DNA of 64,000 bases from Piscibacillus sp052246295 (GCA_052246295.1 JBQQCO010000008.1), one strand, 5' to 3'; positions 35,698 through 44,164 are shown, numbered from the stretch's first letter. The notes: generated by a model from the sequence alone, not told the origin. A program made the numbers and translations.

Positions 35698-36135
35698 TTA
35701 TTCTTTATTTGGATCAACGACAGCAAACATGATTTCAGCTTCACAAGCCATCTCGCCATCGACGGTTGCGACAGCTTTTGCTTTTCCGATTGGTCCTTTT
35801 AGGCGAAGCATTTCGACTTCGAGTTTTAGGCGGTCGCCTGGTTTGACTTGGCGTTTGAAACGGCACTTATCGATGCCTGTGAACATGCCAAGTTTACCTT
35901 TGTTCTCATCTTTTTGTAAAATTGCAACGGCTCCGACTTGGGCGAGTGCTTCAACAATTAGTACTCCTGGCATGACCATGTATTCTGGAAAATGGCCTTG
36001 GAAGAATGGCTCATTGGCAGTCACGTTCTTGTAGCCAACGGCGCGTTTACCTTCTTCTAATTCATCGACTTGATCGATTAATAAAAATGGATAGCGGTGT
36101 GGGATGATTGATTTAATTTGCTCTATATCTAGCAT
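35698..36135 (-). CDS. fabZ: 3-hydroxyacyl-ACP dehydratase FabZ
   Basis: The 145-residue hot-dog-fold enzyme dehydrates 3-hydroxyacyl-ACP in fatty acid elongation. Motifs are IPHRYPFLLID, the catalytic His in FQGHFPEYMVMPGV and the catalytic Glu in LIVEALAQ. Length and order are normal. AAGGAGG precedes the ATG. The position beside flhP and mbl matches ywpB (fabZ) of B. subtilis. Confidence 0.95.
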   Translation of the reverse strand: MLDIEQIKSIIPHRYPFLLIDQVDELEEGKRAVGYKNVTANEPFFQGHFPEYMVMPGVLIVEALAQVGAVAILQKDENKGKLGMFTGIDKCRFKRQVKPGDRLKLEVEMLRLKGPIGKAKAVATVDGEMACEAEIMFAVVDPNKE

Positions 36136-36156
36136 GGTTTTCCTCCTTAAAGGTGG

Positions 36157-36456
36157 TTACTCACCTTGAATATAGCTCCACATGTCTTTCCAGAAATCCA
36201 AGCTTCGTACGGTATCGGCGTCATCTCCGTCCCCAAGCTTAGTGTATCCAACATCTAATCCTAAATAAAAAGCTACAAAACATAACACAACGACTAATAC
36301 GACTCTTAACCAGACTGGGATAAAACGAATTCTCGAATTAATAAATCGTCTAATGGGTCCGTGTTGTTTACGTTCTTTCTTCGCTTCTTTGCGCTTTTTT
36401 TGTTTATTCTCTTTTGTTTCTTCTTGTGGTTGTTTCTTCTGTTCTTCTGAAGCCAT
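36157..36456 (-). CDS. EpuA-like small membrane protein (named DNA-directed RNA polymerase subunit beta in databases)
   Basis: A 99-residue protein with a long Lys/Glu/Gln-rich cytoplasmic N-terminus (about 1-45), one membrane segment (WLRVVLVVVLCFVAFYLG) and a short tail with GYTKLGDGDDADTV. The IPVWLR...GLDVGY...GDG pattern is that of the EpuA family, often mislabelled as an RNA polymerase subunit because of a historical naming link. It has no known catalytic activity. It lies between fabZ (22 bp) and flhP. GAGG precedes the ATG. Confidence 0.75.
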   Translation of the reverse strand: MASEEQKKQPQEETKENKQKKRKEAKKERKQHGPIRRFINSRIRFIPVWLRVVLVVVLCFVAFYLGLDVGYTKLGDGDDADTVRSLDFWKDMWSYIQGE

Positions 36457-36513
36457 AGTTAAACCTCAATTCTCAAAAACTAAATAATTTGTCAAACACT
36501 ATTCTAATAAAAA

Positions 36514-37344
36514 TTACGAGCGCATGCTACCGATGAGGCCCATCATTTGATCACCAATTGAGATTGAGCGTGAATTAAATGAGTAGGCACGTTGAGCTTC
36601 CATTAGGTCGGTTAATTCTTTACCCATATCGACGTTTGAGGATTCAAGTGCACCTGGCACTAAGTTCGCATCTTGTGGCGCGACGTCAACAACTAATTGC
36701 TCTTCTGGTACACCTAAAGCCGCTTCATCTATTCTAAATTGGTTACTACCTGTTGCTTCTAGCGCGCGTGGTTGGGCAATGTCAACGACTTGAAGTGTCG
36801 CCTCAGTTTGTGTTGTTCCGTTGCGTGTTACGCGAACTTCTCCATTTTCGGTAAAGGATATGTCGTCAAAATTGCTATCCAAAATGATTGGACCATTTTG
36901 ACCTTCAACAGGTAGTCCTTCATTTGTTGTAAGCATGACCTGTTCATCTCCGTTAACCGGTTGTAGATAAAAGTTCCCTGACTTTGTATAGCGCGTTTCA
37001 GTATCACCGTTTTGTAATGGTGCATTGACGACAAAAAAGCGTTCGCCGTCTTGTGCTGCAATATCTAACTCACGTCCAGTTTGCTGAACAGCACCAGCCC
37101 CCATATGCATACTTGTGTGTCCCATTTTGGCACCTGAACCGACACGAATGCCTTCTGGAGTTAAGCGTGGTGCGTCAGCGTCTCCATTGTTAATATTGTT
37201 GATTTGTTGAAATAGCAACGATGAAAACTGTGCGCTTTTTGCTTTATATCCATATGTGTTTGAATTTGATAAGTTATTTGATGTTAAATCCATTCGTTGT
37301 TGTAGTTGATTCATGGTGGTGGCAGCGTTTAGCATGTTACGCAT
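36514..37344 (-). CDS. flhP: flagellar hook-basal body protein FlhP
   Basis: The 276-residue product has the N-terminal rod/hook signature (TMNQLQQRMDLTSNNLSNSNTYGYKA), a central FlgG/FlgE-like beta region (DGERFFVVNAPLQNGDTETRYTKSGNF, seen in part) and the C-terminal heptad helix LESSNVDMGKELTDLMEAQRAY. These are the parts that pack into the rod/hook core. It is paralogous to the next gene upstream, and the pair matches flhO-flhP beside mbl in B. subtilis. GGGGG lies upstream of the ATG. Confidence 0.9.
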   Translation of the reverse strand: MRNMLNAATTMNQLQQRMDLTSNNLSNSNTYGYKAKSAQFSSLLFQQINNINNGDADAPRLTPEGIRVGSGAKMGHTSMHMGAGAVQQTGRELDIAAQDGERFFVVNAPLQNGDTETRYTKSGNFYLQPVNGDEQVMLTTNEGLPVEGQNGPIILDSNFDDISFTENGEVRVTRNGTTQTEATLQVVDIAQPRALEATGSNQFRIDEAALGVPEEQLVVDVAPQDANLVPGALESSNVDMGKELTDLMEAQRAYSFNSRSISIGDQMMGLIGSMRS

Positions 37345-37367
37345 TGAAAAGCCCCCTTATGTCAGCG

Positions 37368-38186
37368 CTAATTAATGCGCCCAATTTGATTTGCGGCCAT
37401 GTCCATACTTTTATCATACGTTTTGACGACTTGTTGATTGATTTCAAATAATCGATACGATCGCATCATTTCCGTCATGACTTGTTGTGGGTCAACGTTA
37501 GAACGTTCAAGTTGTCCTTGATAAACGCTGAAATTCACTTCAGCATTCTCACGTGCGTTTTGAACAGCCTCTCCTTCGTTTCTAAAAAGGTTCTCGCCTT
37601 CTTTAACGAGATCATTCGCATTCGGGTGGTAAGCTATGCCTAATAACGTATTATCAAACGGAGAAATGACTTGTCCGTTTTCTGTTACTTCAAATTGCTC
37701 AGTCCCTGTTTGAATACGGTTGTTCTCATTGTCTAACACATAATGACCTTCCGTTGTCGTTAAAAAACCTTCTGAATCAACGGTGAAATTTCCATTTCGT
37801 GTATAGCGCGCCTCTCCGTCTTCGTTCGCTACTGTATAAAACGTGAACCCGTTTTCATCTGGCATGTCCCCGTTTACAAGAGCTAAGTCTGTCGCGATTC
37901 CCGTATCACGTAAGTCACCCTGATTGAAATAAGGTGTGTCTTCTTGCATATAAACGCCTGTGTTAATAGCTCCGACTCGATAGTTGTTCGGGATCTTTGA
38001 ATTATTTTTTCCAGGTAACTGTTGTTGGTCATAAGCACGGATTAGCATTTCGGGAAATGCTCTGAATGTGGAGCGGTCTGATTTGTAACCAGGTGTTAGG
38101 GCGTTTGACATGTTATTAGATAGTGTGTCTTGATAACGTTGCTGCGCAATCATGCCGGCTCCTGCTGCGTTATAGCCTCTAAGCAT
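37368..38186 (-). CDS. flhO: flagellar hook-basal body protein FlhO
   Basis: This rod/hook protein has about 272 residues. MLRGYNAAGAGMIAQQ and TLSNNMSNALTPGYKSD form the N-terminal helix; ARYTRNGNFTVDSEGFL lies in the middle and LERSNVDPQQVMTEMMRSYR at the C-terminus. I start at the ATG at 38184-38186 because AAAGGAGG precedes it; a longer in-frame ORF would add 17 basic residues with no ribosome site. It is 23 bp upstream of flhP and downstream of mbl, separated from mbl by two palindromes. I saw no SigD-type promoter in the gap. Confidence 0.9.
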   Translation of the reverse strand: MLRGYNAAGAGMIAQQRYQDTLSNNMSNALTPGYKSDRSTFRAFPEMLIRAYDQQQLPGKNNSKIPNNYRVGAINTGVYMQEDTPYFNQGDLRDTGIATDLALVNGDMPDENGFTFYTVANEDGEARYTRNGNFTVDSEGFLTTTEGHYVLDNENNRIQTGTEQFEVTENGQVISPFDNTLLGIAYHPNANDLVKEGENLFRNEGEAVQNARENAEVNFSVYQGQLERSNVDPQQVMTEMMRSYRLFEINQQVVKTYDKSMDMAANQIGRIN

Positions 38187-38231
38187 TTTGTGCGCCTCCT
38201 TTGGTTTATGGCCTCTTCTTGATTTATGTAT

Positions 38232-38290
38232 AGCCAAGGCTGCGTCTCCCTTGGTTTTGGCTTGAGGGATTGCTGTTGGCTGCCTTGGCT
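38232..38290. other. AGCCAAGGC hairpin between mbl and flhO
   Basis: AGCCAAGGC (38232-38240) and GCCTTGGCT (38282-38290) form a 9-bp stem around a loop that can fold further. No T run follows, so it may attenuate or mark mRNA processing rather than terminate. Confidence 0.4.
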
Positions 38291-38336
38291 CGTCTTTTGG
38301 CTTCTATGAATTGGCTTGCGGTTTTTTATAGATAAT

Positions 38337-38444
38337 GAAAAATGTTCGCTTTCCTAGGGCGACCAGCAAGCCTCCTCAAGCTCGTTCCTCGCTTTTGCGG
38401 GGTCTTGCTTTGGCCGCTGGTCCCTCAGGAGTCTCACATTTTTC
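38337..38444. repeat. dispersed imperfect palindrome A
   Basis: GAAAAATGT (38337-38345) and ACATTTTTC (38436-38444) are perfect outer arms of a 108-bp GC-rich imperfect palindrome with inner arms CTTTCCTAGGGCGACCAGC and GCTGGTCCCTCAGGAGTC. The CGCTTTCC...CAGGAGTC pattern is shared with the element at 47841 and is common in Bacillaceae intergenic regions (recalled, not searched). It probably also ends the mbl transcript. Confidence 0.6.
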
Positions 38445-38475
38445 ATTTTCCACTACTCAAAACCAAGCCTATAAA

Positions 38476-39471
38476 TTAACCGATCTTTGCGATTTTGTCG
38501 ATATTCTCAAGCATAATGCCTGTGCCTTTTGCGACGCAGTGCATGGGTTCTTCGGCGATGAAAACTGGTACTTTGAGTTCTTCTGCCATGAGTTGGTCTA
38601 GTCCGTCTAATAGGGCACCGCCACCTGTTAAGATGACACCGCGGTCGATGATGTCTGCTGATAATTCTGGTGGTGTGTTTTCAAGTACTTGCTTAGCCGC
38701 TTGAACAACTAGTGCTACTTGTTCGCGAAGTGCGCCTTCTATTTCTTCAGATCCGATTGTAATTGTGCGTGGTAGGCCTGATACTAGGTCACGTCCACGG
38801 ATGTCGATCGTTTCGTTACGGTTACCTTTGAAAACAGTTGCTACGTTGACTTTGATGTCTTCTGCTGTACGGTCCCCGATTAGTAATTTGTATTTGCGTT
38901 TGATGTATTGTAAAATTTCTTGATCGAGCTTGTCACCCGCTAATTTAATAGACTCGGATGTTACGATATCACCCATAGATAGAACGGCGATGTCAGTAGT
39001 TCCGCCACCGATGTCGATGACCATGTTACCGCTTGGTTGGAAAATATCCATTCCAGCACCAACAGCGGCTACTTTTGGTTCTTCTTCTAAGTAAACTTTT
39101 TTTCCACCGCTTTTTTCTGCTGCTTCTTTGATGGCTTTTTGTTCAACTTTAGTTATGTTTGTCGGGCAACATACAAGGATGCGTGGCTTTGAGAACATGC
39201 CTTTGACATTAATTTTGCCGATGAAGTAACGTAGCATTGCTTCAGTCACATCAAAGTCTGCAATGACGCCGTCTTTTAGTGGGCGAATGGCTTCGATGTT
39301 TCCTGGTGTACGTCCGACCATGCGGCGTGCTGCCATCCCGACTTCTAATACTTTCCCTGTATTTTTATCCATTGCGACAACGGATGGTTCATTTAATACG
39401 ATTCCTTTACCTTTTACGTGGATCAGCACATTAGCTGTTCCTAAATCGATTCCAATATCTCTAGCAAACAT
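38476..39471 (-). CDS. mbl: rod-shape determining protein Mbl (MreB family)
   Basis: The 331-residue actin-like protein guides lateral wall synthesis. Motifs are the phosphate-1 loop DIGIDLGTANVLIHVKGKG, EEPKVAAVGAG, the phosphate-2 loop VIDIGGGTTDIAVLS and the adenosine motif ILTGGGALLDGLD. Position before flhO-flhP identifies it as Mbl rather than MreB. The ATG has no strong site in view apart from GGGGGA. In B. subtilis it follows spoIIID directly; here two plus-strand genes lie between. Confidence 0.95.
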   Translation of the reverse strand: MFARDIGIDLGTANVLIHVKGKGIVLNEPSVVAMDKNTGKVLEVGMAARRMVGRTPGNIEAIRPLKDGVIADFDVTEAMLRYFIGKINVKGMFSKPRILVCCPTNITKVEQKAIKEAAEKSGGKKVYLEEEPKVAAVGAGMDIFQPSGNMVIDIGGGTTDIAVLSMGDIVTSESIKLAGDKLDQEILQYIKRKYKLLIGDRTAEDIKVNVATVFKGNRNETIDIRGRDLVSGLPRTITIGSEEIEGALREQVALVVQAAKQVLENTPPELSADIIDRGVILTGGGALLDGLDQLMAEELKVPVFIAEEPMHCVAKGTGIMLENIDKIAKIG

Positions 39472-39626
39472 TAGTTAATGACTCCCCCTACACGTGCAAA
39501 AATAATAGTACTCTATTGACATATTTTATCACTTTTCAAGCACCGTGTCACATTGTTTTTTGATTGAATGCTTGGTTTTTTATTGGAACTTGTCTAATAT
39601 TTGGACAAATTGTCAGTTGTAGTGAC

Positions 39627-39689
39627 TTTCGGGTTCACTTACTCGCGTTTCAAAGACATTTTCGACCACTTCACGTGCACTAGCACCTT
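39627..39689. repeat. remnant of a 21-bp array (3 degenerate units)
   Basis: TTTCGGGTTCACTTA..., TTTCAAAGACATTTTC... and CTTCACGTGCACTAG... begin at exactly 21-bp steps and resemble the TTTCACGTACACTT units of array 4. The 300-bp gap between mbl and the divergent acyl-CoA synthetase holds nothing else I can name apart from the promoter region. Confidence 0.45.
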
Positions 39690-39771
39690 CACAAATTCAT
39701 ATCTTGTTTTTAAATACAAAACATAATAAACTAAAAATATAGAAAATTCAGACTTAAGGGGAGGTATTACA

Positions 39772-41373
39772 GTGGAGACAAAGATGATTGATTTGGATAA
39801 GCTGTTAACTCGGGCGCGTCGTAATACGTTGGGGGATTTGTTAACGAGGACGCGAGAGCGTTATCCGGACAAGTTTGCAATTGCTTATAAGGACGCGCGG
39901 TTGACGTATAGTGAACTGGATGATCTTGTGAACCAGACTGCGTATGCGTTTCGTACTGATGGTGTGAAAAAGGGTGACATGATTACGATCATGTCCAAGA
40001 ACAGCCTTGATTTTGTAGTGGTTAACTTTGCCTTAGCTCGTCTTGGGGCTGTGATGATTCCAATCAACTATATGTTAACGGAGGATGATGTGGCTTACAT
40101 TCTAAATCATGCTGGTGCGTCTGGTTTTGTTGCGCCTGAGGAGTTTGCACCTGTTTTAGAAAAAGCGAAGGGCGACCTCGATATTAAGTTCCGCTACTTA
40201 ATGGAGTTTCCTCAGAGTCATCGTGTTTCTGAAGTTTTGCAAGACTGGAAGCCGATTTCTCATATTCAGGCTGGGCAGCCGACTGAACTTGTCGATGAGG
40301 ATATTGAGGATGACGATTTGGCTCACGTCCTTTATACAAGTGGTACGGAGTCGCGGCCAAAGGGTGTGATGCTAAGCCATAAGAGTATTGTGAGTGAGTA
40401 TGTTAGTTGTGTCGTGAATGGTGATATGTCGGAAAAAGATGTGTGCATCCACGCGCTGCCACTTTACCATAGTGCACAGCTTCACTGTTTCTTAGGGCCG
40501 AGTGTGTACCTCGGGTCAAGTGGAATTATTTTAGATGCGGCGACGCCTGAAATTATTTTAGAGACGATTGAACGTGAAAAAATTACTCAGCTTTTCTGTC
40601 CACCAACAGTCTGGATCGCGCTTTTACGTCATCCAGATTTTGATAAACGAAATCTTTCATCTTTAGAAAAATGCTACTACGGTGCTGCGATTATGCCTCG
40701 TGAGATTTTAAAAGAATTATCAGAACGACTTCCTCAGGCTCGCTTCTATAATTTTTATGGGCAAACAGAAGTCGCACCTCTAGCAACTGCATTGGGACCT
40801 GATGAACAGCTTTCAAAATTAGGTTCAGCTGGGAAGCCAACCTTGAACATGCAGACTCGTATTGTTGATGAAAATGATGTGGAAGTTCCACGCGGTGAAG
40901 TTGGTGAGATTGTTCATCGTACGCCTCATGCGATGAAGGGTTACTTAAACGACCCTGAGAAGACGGCTGAGGCTTTTAAAAACGGATGGTTCCATAGTGG
41001 TGACCTAGGCGTTATGGATGAAGACGGGTATATCACGATTGTGGATCGTAAAAAGGATATGATTAATACGGGTGGTGTTAACGTCTCTAGTCGTGAAGTT
41101 GAAGAGACGATTTATCAACTTGATGGCGTTTCTGAGGTGGCGGTGATTGGAATTCCTGATGAGTACTGGATAGAAGCTGTGACTGCTGTCATTGTCCCTA
41201 TGCCTGAACAGAATTTGACGGAGGATCAAGTTACTCAATATTGCCAAGAACATTTATCGAAGTTTAAAGTACCTAAATACGTAGCCTTTACGGATGAACT
41301 GCCAAAAAACCCAAGTGGAAAAGTTCTGAAACGAGATTTACGAGAAGAGTTTAAAAAGCTAAGTGAAAAATAA
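39772..41373 (+). CDS. acyl-CoA synthetase (AMP-dependent, ANL superfamily)
   Basis: The 533-residue enzyme activates a carboxylate as acyl-AMP and transfers it to CoA. It has the P-loop LYTSGTESRPKGVMLSHKS, the A5 motif NFYGQTEVAP, the hinge region GWFHSGDLGVMDEDGYITIVDRKKD (shown in part as WFHSGDLG and VDRKKD) and the C-terminal catalytic Lys in NPSGKVLKRDL. Sequence style is that of fatty or medium-chain acyl-CoA synthetases; the chain-length preference is not evident. The start is GTG (39772) behind GGGGAGG. It is on the plus strand and interrupts an otherwise minus-strand, conserved block. Confidence 0.88.
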   Translation: METKMIDLDKLLTRARRNTLGDLLTRTRERYPDKFAIAYKDARLTYSELDDLVNQTAYAFRTDGVKKGDMITIMSKNSLDFVVVNFALARLGAVMIPINYMLTEDDVAYILNHAGASGFVAPEEFAPVLEKAKGDLDIKFRYLMEFPQSHRVSEVLQDWKPISHIQAGQPTELVDEDIEDDDLAHVLYTSGTESRPKGVMLSHKSIVSEYVSCVVNGDMSEKDVCIHALPLYHSAQLHCFLGPSVYLGSSGIILDAATPEIILETIEREKITQLFCPPTVWIALLRHPDFDKRNLSSLEKCYYGAAIMPREILKELSERLPQARFYNFYGQTEVAPLATALGPDEQLSKLGSAGKPTLNMQTRIVDENDVEVPRGEVGEIVHRTPHAMKGYLNDPEKTAEAFKNGWFHSGDLGVMDEDGYITIVDRKKDMINTGGVNVSSREVEETIYQLDGVSEVAVIGIPDEYWIEAVTAVIVPMPEQNLTEDQVTQYCQEHLSKFKVPKYVAFTDELPKNPSGKVLKRDLREEFKKLSEK

Positions 41374-41379
41374 TTGTTA

Positions 41380-41410
41380 AAACATCCTCGCAAACAGCGC
41401 GAGGATGTTT
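41380..41410 (+). terminator. terminator of the acyl-CoA synthetase gene
   Basis: AAACATCCTCGC and GCGAGGATGTTT form a 12-bp stem followed by a T run, 7 bp behind the stop codon. Confidence 0.9.
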
Positions 41411-41480
41411 TTTTCTTTATTGTTTTGTGCTAATGTTTTTATAGAGATAAAGTCGGTAATGCCGATTAGGAGGAAACAGA

Positions 41481-41957
41481 ATGGATAAAAAGAGTGTTGG
41501 CCTTATTCTATTAATCATAGTCGTTGCGATCGCAACATTCTGGTTTAATCAGGATGATACGGATCAATCGAATCATTATTATGTGTATAATTTGGATGGA
41601 AAATCTACTAACTGGGAATTAAACCAATATCAAGTTGAGCTTGTCCCGACCAATCATACTGCTGGAGGTGGGTCGTTGCATCACATTGGGGATGATGGTC
41701 CAGTTGTGGACACGTTGAATTTTCGCACGGCGGCAATCATTGATGGAACGGAAGTCACATTACAAGCTGAATCAGTCCATGAGCCAATTGATGCTAGTGA
41801 AGTTAGAATTGGTTTTGCAGATAATAATTTGTTCAAACCTAATGGGGACCCAGTAATGTTCCATGATATCGAGGAAATTTTTGTTGAAGTTGAGTGGATG
41901 GATTCAAAAGGCAATTATCAAGAAGAGCGACTCGATTTATACAAGTATAGAGAATAA
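41481..41957 (+). CDS. membrane-anchored extracellular protein of unknown function
   Basis: I do not recognise this 158-residue protein. It has one N-terminal membrane segment (VGLILLIIVVAIATFWF) with no clear cleavage site or lipobox, and then about 130 residues of external, mostly beta-like sequence (NWELNQYQVELVPTNH, NFRTAAIIDGTEVTLQAE, IFVEVEWMDSKGNYQEERL). There are no cysteines after the anchor. AGGAGG lies eight bases before the ATG, and the gene follows the synthetase terminator, so it is probably transcribed alone. Confidence 0.7.
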   Translation: MDKKSVGLILLIIVVAIATFWFNQDDTDQSNHYYVYNLDGKSTNWELNQYQVELVPTNHTAGGGSLHHIGDDGPVVDTLNFRTAAIIDGTEVTLQAESVHEPIDASEVRIGFADNNLFKPNGDPVMFHDIEEIFVEVEWMDSKGNYQEERLDLYKYRE

Positions 41958-42038
41958 AAGAGTGCCCGTCACGGTTGTCATCTTGTTCAATATATGAAGT
42001 TGGTATGTTTATGTATTAGGTGACAGGCGTTGGTTTGT

Positions 42039-42296
42039 CTAAACCTTTGTTTGTTCTCGGTACTTTTTACGCGTCGCCTCCCCACCCCTTATATGTCGGA
42101 TTGACTTATGATACTCTAACACTTCCTTGACCTCTTTTGCTAAGGCAGGATTAATTGTTGGGAGCCTTTCGGTCAAATCTTTGTGCACAGTGCTTTTAGA
42201 TACGCCAAAATCTTTCGCAATGTGACGTACCGTTTTCTTTGTTTCTAAAAGGTGCTCCGCGATTCGGATCGTTCTGTCTTTGATGTAATCGTGCAA
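42039..42296 (-). CDS. spoIIID: sporulation transcription factor SpoIIID
   Basis: The 85-residue mother-cell regulator has a helix-turn-helix VRHIAKDFGVSKSTVHKDL followed by the basic C-terminal region YHKSIRHIRGGEATRKKY, nearly identical to B. subtilis SpoIIID. The start is TTG (42294-42296) with AGGAGG eight bases upstream; B. subtilis also uses a non-ATG start. It would be made under sigma-E and tune mother-cell genes, including spoIID. It is monocistronic here. Confidence 0.96.
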   Translation of the reverse strand: MHDYIKDRTIRIAEHLLETKKTVRHIAKDFGVSKSTVHKDLTERLPTINPALAKEVKEVLEYHKSIRHIRGGEATRKKYREQTKV

Positions 42297-42337
42297 ACTC
42301 CTCGCCTCCTGATGTACCTCTAAAGATGTGATGGTAC

Positions 42338-42365
42338 AGTTTATTCAGGAAAACGATGAAATATG
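42338..42365 (-). promoter_or_regulatory. candidate sigma-E promoter of spoIIID
   Basis: On the minus strand CATATT (42360-42365), a 14-bp spacer and AATAAACT (42338-42345) resemble the sigma-E pattern (ATATT and CATACAnT). The -35 fits well; the -10 has three mismatches. The site lies 42 bp before the start codon. Confidence 0.4.
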
Positions 42366-42392
42366 TTAGTCAGTTAAAGAGTTGTGAATAAG

Positions 42393-42480
42393 AAAAGCGC
42401 AAGCGCCCGTTTAAACACGCAGTGCGCCGACTAACTACGGCCGCGTCCTGCGCCTGCGATTACTCAGCGCAAACTTAAAC
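42393..42480. repeat. GC-rich dispersed-repeat-like segment
   Basis: A GC-rich island (AAAGCGCAAGCGCCCG, then CGCAGTGCGCCG, CGCGTCCTGCGCCTGCG) stands out in an AT-rich 335-bp gap between spoIIID and spoIIQ. The AAGCGCAAGCGCCCG start resembles a repeat that I recall from Bacillaceae intergenic regions. I see no gene in this gap. Confidence 0.35.
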
Positions 42481-42597
42481 AAAGAAGTAACACAAGTAGC
42501 ATTTGTGGCCAACGTCGGCACTAGATATGACTAAATGCACATTAAGCAATGACTTCTGATAAATAATTTAAACTATGTAACTCTATAAACACAAAAA

Positions 42598-42623
42598 AAC
42601 CTCGCCATTTTAGTGGCGAGGTT
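42598..42623 (-). terminator. terminator of spoIIQ
   Basis: AACCTCGCCA and TGGCGAGGTT form a perfect 10-bp stem with a 6-base loop and a run of T on the minus strand, directly behind the stop codon. Confidence 0.92.
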
Positions 42624-42632
42624 TTTTCCTAC

Positions 42633-43301
42633 TTATTCAAAATTTGGATTAACAGGTTCGCCGTCTTCTAGGAGTCTGAAGTGAACTTTCGTTAATTCTT
42701 CATCTCCATAGACGTTCGTACCAGATACGCCAATCACATCACCTTGAGTGACTTCGTCTCCCTCTTCTACAGATGCTTCGGATAAGCTACCGTAGTATGT
42801 CGAGCGAGTATCGTCATGCTCAATCTCAACAACTTGACCTTCTAAATCATCTTCGTAAACCGCAGTAACCGTTCCACTAAGGGCAGCAATAACTTCGAAT
42901 GGTTGTCCATCTTTAGAAGTTATATCGACACCTTTGCTTTGACGGTACGTGTTGTTGTAGAAAATTAATGCATCTTCTTGTTCCTCTTCTGAAGCTTCGG
43001 CGTCATAAAATTTTGTAATGATTTCAGCTTGATCCCCTAACAGTGTCGGCATCACTAAATCCTCTTGCTCAGCTACGACTGGTACTGTGTCCTCTTCACC
43101 GTTGTTGTCTGCAACTTGGCTTGGGTTTTCCTCATTTTGATTTCCATCTTCCGTTACATCAGAAGCTTGGAATTGGTAAACCATAACCCCTGCTAAAATT
43201 ACAGCAACTAGAGTGATGTAAAGTGCTGGGTAGAACCAGCGTTGGCGCGTCAAACGTTTCCATTTGGATTGGCGCATTAATTGCCTTTCTTTTTCATTCA
43301 T
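42633..43301 (-). CDS. spoIIQ: forespore channel protein SpoIIQ (LytM domain)
   Basis: This forespore membrane protein has about 222 residues, a cytoplasmic basic N-terminus, one membrane segment (ALYITLVAVILAGVMVY), a very acidic linker and a LytM/M23-like domain (about 130-220). It joins mother-cell SpoIIIAH across the septum. The first metal motif is SKGVDI, with Ser where active M23 peptidases have His, so the domain is probably inactive as in B. subtilis; the last motif HFRLLEDGEPVNP is present. It is shorter than the 283-residue B. subtilis protein. The ATG at 43299-43301 is chosen because GAGGTG lies six bases before it. Confidence 0.9.
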   Translation of the reverse strand: MNEKERQLMRQSKWKRLTRQRWFYPALYITLVAVILAGVMVYQFQASDVTEDGNQNEENPSQVADNNGEEDTVPVVAEQEDLVMPTLLGDQAEIITKFYDAEASEEEQEDALIFYNNTYRQSKGVDITSKDGQPFEVIAALSGTVTAVYEDDLEGQVVEIEHDDTRSTYYGSLSEASVEEGDEVTQGDVIGVSGTNVYGDEELTKVHFRLLEDGEPVNPNFE

Positions 43302-43318
43302 TTTCATCACCTCAGCAA

Positions 43319-43348
43319 CATTCTGAACGAAAAGAAAGGAATATATAC
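43319..43348 (-). promoter_or_regulatory. candidate sigma-F promoter of spoIIQ
   Basis: On the minus strand GTATA (43344-43348), 15 bp and GTTCAGAATG (43319-43328) fit the sigma-F pattern GyATA-N15-GGnnAnAnTr with one mismatch. The leader would be very short, which counts against it. Confidence 0.4.
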
Positions 43349-43427
43349 ATCGAAGTCGAAAATTTTTTAAAAAAAGCTGATGTTTATTGAATTTTAGGGT
43401 AAACTAATGAAATTTTTCACTTTTTGC

Positions 43428-43555
43428 TGTGGAAAAATGCGTCCTCTCAGTTATGCACATGTTAATAAGTAGAGTTATTCACAATATTTGCGAGACTTAT
43501 TCACTAATCCACTGATAGATTTGTTTTGGTTAGTTCAGGGAGAGCTTTATCCACA
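43428..43555. promoter_or_regulatory. cluster of DnaA boxes
   Basis: Four boxes on the plus strand, TTATGCACA (43451), TTATTCACA (43475), TTATTCACT (43497) and the perfect TTATCCACA (43547), plus TTTTCCACA on the minus strand (43428-43436), lie within 128 bp. Three match TTATNCACA exactly. Spacings of 24 and 22 bp place the first three on roughly one helix face. The cluster lies between the spoIIQ promoter and array 5. Confidence 0.6.
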
Positions 43556-43597
43556 GTTTGAGCTTCTCTACCAACATTTAAAGATGTGCATTGTCAA

Positions 43598-44164
43598 TCG
43601 ATATTAGAGATCTCCCAATCGATATTTCGAGCTCTTCAAACGACATTCTGCGCTTCCCTATCGACATTCGGCGCTCTCCAATCGACAATCGAGCGTTCCC
43701 AATCCATATTTCGAGCTCTCCAATTGACATTCCGCACTTCCCAATCGACAATCGAGCATTCCCAATCCATATTTCGAGCTCTCCAATTGACATTCAGACC
43801 TTCCCAATCGACATTCGCGTGCTCTCCAATTGACATTCTGCACTCCCCAATCAACAATCGAGCGTTCCCAATCCATATTTCGAGCTCTCCAATTGACATT
43901 CAGACCTTCCCAATCGACATTCGGCGCTCTCCAATTGACATTCTGCACTCCCCAATCAACAATCGAGCATTCCCAATCCATATTTCGAGCTCTCCAATTG
44001 ACATTCAGACCTTCCCAATCGACATTCGACTCTTCCCAATTGACAAACGCACGTTCTCTATCGACACTCACGTCTTCCCAATCGACAAACGTACGCTCTC
44101 TATCGACACTCACGTCTTCCCAATCAGCAAAAGTGCGTTCCCTTCCGACATTCTGCACTTCCAA
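43598..44164. repeat. 21-bp tandem array 5 (27 units)
   Basis: Twenty-seven units lie in exact 21-bp register with no indel over 567 bp. Three kinds recur in order: TCGACAATCGAGCG, TCCATATTTCGAGC and TTGACATTC units. TCCATATTTCGAGC is peculiar to this array. It lies directly beyond the terminator of spoIID. With the DnaA cluster it fills the gap 43302-44206. Confidence 0.94.
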
